Made by a program: the position numbers and the translations under genes. A stretch of DNA of 24,353 bases, from positions 1-24,353 of the forward strand of contig CAAEBN010000068.1 of NCBI GenBank assembly GCA_900754075.1, read 5' to 3'. Every line of letters begins with the position of its first letter. Within the stretch, counting starts at the first letter, position 1. The notes beneath the pieces were generated by a model that made no database searches, was not told where the DNA came from, and saw only the letters and a program-made list of their open reading frames with translations. Shown piece after piece: positions 21,821 to 24,353 of the stretch. The DNA comes from an uncultured Collinsella sp. GTDB lineage: Bacteria; Actinomycetota; Coriobacteriia; Coriobacteriales; Coriobacteriaceae.

Positions 21821-22444
21821 ATGAATTTCTCTACCAAGTTCAGGCTTCTTAGAGCCAAAAGCGGCCTTACGCAGGCAGAAATTGCCAACAAGCTGGGCAT
21901 AACAGGCCGCGCCGTAGGTGCCTGGGAAAGCGGAAGGTCTAAGCCTCGCTTAGACAAGATGGCAGAAATTGCAGTTCTGTTCGATACGACCGTAGCCGAC
22001 CTCATGGGCGAGGACGCCTCAGAGCCCGCGATCAGCGGCTCGTCGCGCATGGTGCCCCTGCTGGGGTTCGCACACATGGGCGAGCCGTGCGACGAGGGCA
22101 GCCTCGCCGACGAGGTCGAGGTACCCGCCTCCATCGCCGACGCGCACCCGCGCGGCTTCATGGTCCACGCCCAGGGAGGCTGCATGGACAACCGCTTCCC
22201 GCACGACGCCCTGCTGCTGGTCGACCCCGACATGGAGCCGGTCAACGGCCAGCCGGTGCTGGTCGAGACGGCCGACTACGGTGCCGTGGTGCGCAACTAC
22301 ACCCGGGGCCGCTCCACGGTCATGCTCACGGCCGACAGCCACAGCGGCGAGTACGATGACATCCTCGCCGGGCCGGACGACGCTCCGGTGGTCTGCAAGG
22401 GCCGCGTCGTCTGGTACATGGGCGAGCGGGACGAGAGGGGCTAG
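21821..22444 (+). CDS. S24-type phage repressor with altered catalytic residues
   Basis: The 207-residue protein has an N-terminal XRE HTH (LTQAEIANKLGITGRAVGAW, residues 16-35) and a C-terminal LexA/CI-like S24 domain (about 75-205). In autocleaving relatives the serine is in GDSM and the general base is a Lys; here the matching positions are GGCMD (C121) and AVVRNY (R158), and the usual Ala-Gly cleavage site region reads AHMGEP (84-89). It may therefore bind DNA without SOS self-cleavage, or use Cys as nucleophile. The ATG at 21821 is preferred because AAGGAGG ends 9 nt upstream; the ATG at 21815 is only 3 nt from it. It is divergent to the Cro-like gene and leads a three-gene plus-strand unit. 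Confidence 0.85.
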   Translation: MNFSTKFRLLRAKSGLTQAEIANKLGITGRAVGAWESGRSKPRLDKMAEIAVLFDTTVADLMGEDASEPAISGSSRMVPLLGFAHMGEPCDEGSLADEVEVPASIADAHPRGFMVHAQGGCMDNRFPHDALLLVDPDMEPVNGQPVLVETADYGAVVRNYTRGRSTVMLTADSHSGEYDDILAGPDDAPVVCKGRVVWYMGERDERG

Positions 22445-22447
22445 AGA

Positions 22448-23146
22448 GTGGAGCGCGCGACCTACAACGTCTACTGCGACGAGAGCTGCGTCACCTCTTC
22501 TGCCGCGGACGACTTCATGGCCATAGGCGGGATAATGTGCCCCCTGGACCGGAAAAGGGAGATCGTGAGGAAGGTGGACCTGCTCAGGGCCTACTACAAC
22601 GTGCAGGGGGAGTTCGGGTGGAAAACGGTATGTCCGTCGAGGCTCCCCTTCTTCCAGGCACTGGTTGACCTCTTCTTCTCGGACCCCGGGCTCAGGTTCC
22701 GCGCGGTCGTCGTCAGCAGGCGCGAGACGAACTTCGAGGACACCGAGGAGATGTTTCAGAAGGTCTACTACCAGGTGTTCAACAACTGGCTCGACCGCAG
22801 GGACTCATACCGCCTGTTCATCGACCGCCGAATCGACGAGCGCGACAGGGTTGACACGCTGAGAAGATGCCTGATAGACACCTTCCAGTTCGGCGATGCG
22901 GTCCGCTTTGTCGAGGAGGTCGAGTCTCACGAGAACGACCTAATTCAGCTGGCGGACCTGTTCATCGGGGCGCTTGCGGCTTCGAGAAACGGGCATCTGC
23001 AAGTTGAGGGCTCAAGCGTGGCGAAGCTTCAAATCTGCAGAGACATCTGCCGAAATCTCGGGATCAGCACCCTCGCGAGCTACGAGACGTGGCCCTCCGA
23101 GCAGAAATTCAATGTATTCCATTTTCGCGGCCGTAGGAACATGTAA
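22448..23146 (+). CDS. DUF3800 domain protein
   Basis: The 232-residue protein has the DUF3800 pattern: an N-terminal YCDES (residues 9-13) with the conserved acidic pair, GEFGWKTV (54-61), LFIDRRIDERD near 123 and HENDLIQLADLFIGAL (161-176). The set of conserved Asp/Glu residues on predicted strands resembles an RNase H-like active site, which is inference. DUF3800 genes are common in prophages and near abortive-infection loci; their molecular activity is not established. The GTG start is 3 nt after the repressor stop, and the stop overlaps the next start as TAATG, so all three genes are probably one operon. Confidence 0.82.
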   Translation: MERATYNVYCDESCVTSSAADDFMAIGGIMCPLDRKREIVRKVDLLRAYYNVQGEFGWKTVCPSRLPFFQALVDLFFSDPGLRFRAVVVSRRETNFEDTEEMFQKVYYQVFNNWLDRRDSYRLFIDRRIDERDRVDTLRRCLIDTFQFGDAVRFVEEVESHENDLIQLADLFIGALAASRNGHLQVEGSSVAKLQICRDICRNLGISTLASYETWPSEQKFNVFHFRGRRNM

Positions 23147-23685
23147 TGGCTATGGAGTACTCCATCGACCAGAACGGTTATCTCGACCTATCGCGATATT
23201 TTTTGAGTTTTGGCTATGACATGTTTCAAGTGCGAGACGTCTCTCACGACTATTTCTTTGCCGAACTCACAAGGCCGCTATATTGGAACGGGTTGCCGGT
23301 GATAGGACTAAACAGCGAAGCGAAGTGGCGGCATCTGATTTGCGGCCACGGACGCGACGGGCTACCCTTGAACCCAATAACGGACATCGAGCTTGAAAGA
23401 GTGAAGCGACTTCCCCTCATTCCAAAAGTTCTAGATAGACAAATCGACCTCGATATTTTCCGCCAGACGAACAAGCGAGGCAAGGAGGACAGCGTAAGCG
23501 TGGTGGCAACCGGTCCAGACATTAACTACCTCGTCACCCTCGGCGCTCTTCCCGGGAAGTACATTTTCCGAAGCGCTTACCCCGCCGGAAGCGATTATGT
23601 AGGAAAATTATGGGACAGGGCGAATCGCCCGGAGAAATACCGGAAAGACGGAATCACCCAGCTAGTCGAAAGATATAGGAAATAA
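23146..23685 (+). CDS. Unknown protein coupled to DUF3800, possible BECR-fold nuclease
   Basis: I do not recognise this 179-residue protein with certainty. The middle, KWRHLICGHGRDG then ITDIELERVKRLPLIPKVLD and KYIFRSAYPAG, has the order of a histidine pair, a helix with (I/L)P..L, and a C-terminal strand ending in a TAYP-like motif. That order is reminiscent of the BECR (Barnase-EndoU-ColicinE5/D-RelE) nuclease folds found in phage-encoded toxins. The match is by pattern only. The start codon overlaps the DUF3800 stop (TAATG), so the two are translationally coupled and probably work together. No signal peptide or membrane segment. An accessory or defence cargo gene of the neighbouring mobile element is the likeliest setting. 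Confidence 0.65.
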   Translation: MAMEYSIDQNGYLDLSRYFLSFGYDMFQVRDVSHDYFFAELTRPLYWNGLPVIGLNSEAKWRHLICGHGRDGLPLNPITDIELERVKRLPLIPKVLDRQIDLDIFRQTNKRGKEDSVSVVATGPDINYLVTLGALPGKYIFRSAYPAGSDYVGKLWDRANRPEKYRKDGITQLVERYRK

Positions 23686-23817
23686 AAACCCCGGATTTCG
23701 GGCCCCGAGGTGCGGCCAGGTCCTGAGCTTTAAGCAAAGGGCTCGAGCTTATTATGCCTCAGCGGCAGTAAAAGTAAACCGAACAAGTTATGGAGATTGG
23801 AGACAGTGAACGGCAAA

Positions 23818-23856
23818 GCCGCCCCGCGCGCAGCTGGAGCCTAGGCGCGGGGCGGC
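23818..23856. repeat. 12-bp GC-rich inverted repeat before the integrase remnant
   Basis: GCCGCCCCGCGC (23818-23829) is the exact reverse complement of 23845-23856, with a 15-nt loop. No T-tract follows, so it is not a standard terminator. It marks the junction between the AT-richer leader after 23685 and the GC-rich integrase sequence. Confidence 0.75.
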
Positions 23857-23857
23857 A

Positions 23858-24353
23858 ACGCTCAGGCAGTACGACTCCCAGATGGTGCGGAACGTCCTCC
23901 CGGCCATCGGGCATGTACCGCCGTCGAGGATCACGCACGGCGACGTGAAGGCAACGGTGCAGGCGTCGGCGTACGACGACGAGCTCATGGACGAGCGGCC
24001 GTTCCGGCGGCGCATAACCATGCCGCAGCGCAGGAAGCCGCAGCGCGCCCCGTGGACGGCGCAGGAGGCGACCGCGGCGCTCGGCGCCATGAGGGGCCGC
24101 CAGCTGGAGGCGTACCTGATACTCGGTCTGTCGGGGCTGCGCACGGAGGAGTCGCTCGGCATCTCCCCCGCCGGCATCGTGCCCCAGGCGACCTACGACC
24201 TCGTGACCGGCACGGAGGTCCGCACGCTCACGCTCGTGGTCAGGAGGAAGTACACCGACGCCGACGGCCTGGTGGACGAGGCGAAGAACGAGGCATCCGT
24301 GCGCGAGCGCCCCGCGATCGTGGCCGGGCGCGACCGGCCGCTCGCCATCGTCG
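23858..24353 (+). CDS. Tyrosine integrase, 5'-truncated and running off the window
   Basis: In the frame with codons at 23858 (acg) the sequence reads ATLRQYDSQMVRNVLPAIGH, a core-binding (SAM-like) domain. A catalytic domain follows, with ATAALGAMRGRQLEAYLILG and SGLRTEESLGIS, which contains the first catalytic Arg of tyrosine recombinases. The window ends before the HxxR and Tyr motifs. No start codon lies between the in-frame TGA at 23807 and the domain, and the usual N-terminal arm-binding region is missing, so the 5' end is lost or displaced. It is probably the integrase of the element that carries the repressor and DUF3800 genes, or of an adjacent one. Confidence 0.75.

Noticed and set aside
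23686..23817. tRNA or attachment site after the DUF3800 operon
   Set aside because: I looked for a cloverleaf and for a direct repeat matching the other side of the region and found neither; only a weak 4-bp hairpin after the stop at 23685.
23788..24177. Minus-strand frame opposite the integrase
   Set aside because: Shadow of the plus-strand integrase, which has the core-binding domain and catalytic Arg motif.

Overview
The window looks like chromosomal DNA from a high-GC Gram-positive gut actinobacterium, most likely a coriobacterium of the Collinsella type. This rests on gene content, codon use and the style of the mobile-element genes; no rRNA or other marker gene is present, so the genus is an inference. 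Nearly all genes from 0.5 to 20.5 kb lie on the minus strand.

Region 1 (1-6 kb): a ModE-like winged-helix protein on the plus strand, a perfect 23-bp inverted repeat, a divergent PLP-fold enzyme, and a sucrose-use locus (GH32 sucrose-6-phosphate hydrolase, PTS EIIBC transporter, LacI-family repressor). The locus has two matched LacI-type operators in front of the transporter and a third, weaker copy in front of the repressor gene, suggesting autoregulation.

Region 2 (6.1-17.3 kb): one tightly coupled minus-strand operon that I read as a Gram-positive Pel exopolysaccharide system. In transcription order it encodes a PelD-like c-di-GMP receptor with an N-terminal SDR-like domain, PelE (split by a -1 frameshift), a PelA-like deacetylase (DUF2194), the glycosyltransferase PelF, the 12-TM transporter PelG, a CotH-kinase lipoprotein, a VTC-domain polyphosphate-polymerase-like protein and a DUF4956 membrane protein. 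Stop/start overlaps or 3-nt gaps join every gene to the next. The first five genes would make, deacetylate and export the polymer under c-di-GMP control. The last three form an accessory module that may add phosphoryl groups or polyphosphate to envelope material; that role is a hypothesis.

Region 3 (17.4-20.6 kb): lower-GC DNA with two related AAA/STAND-type ATPases in tandem, each preceded by repeat-rich DNA (a 14-bp palindrome with a 15-bp direct repeat; three 10-bp tandem repeats), and a small membrane protein whose frame continues past its stop codon into another hydrophobic segment. It looks laterally acquired.

Region 4 (20.9-24.35 kb): mobile-element debris and a lysogeny-like module. 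It holds the 5' part of an IS110-family transposase with a structured leader (possible bridge-RNA region), a divergent pair of a Cro-like XRE protein and an S24-type repressor with altered catalytic residues, a coupled DUF3800 gene and unknown gene, and a 5'-truncated tyrosine integrase that runs off the window. The DUF3800 plus unknown-protein pair, and the Pel-CotH-VTC-DUF4956 operon, are the best candidates for under-described systems.
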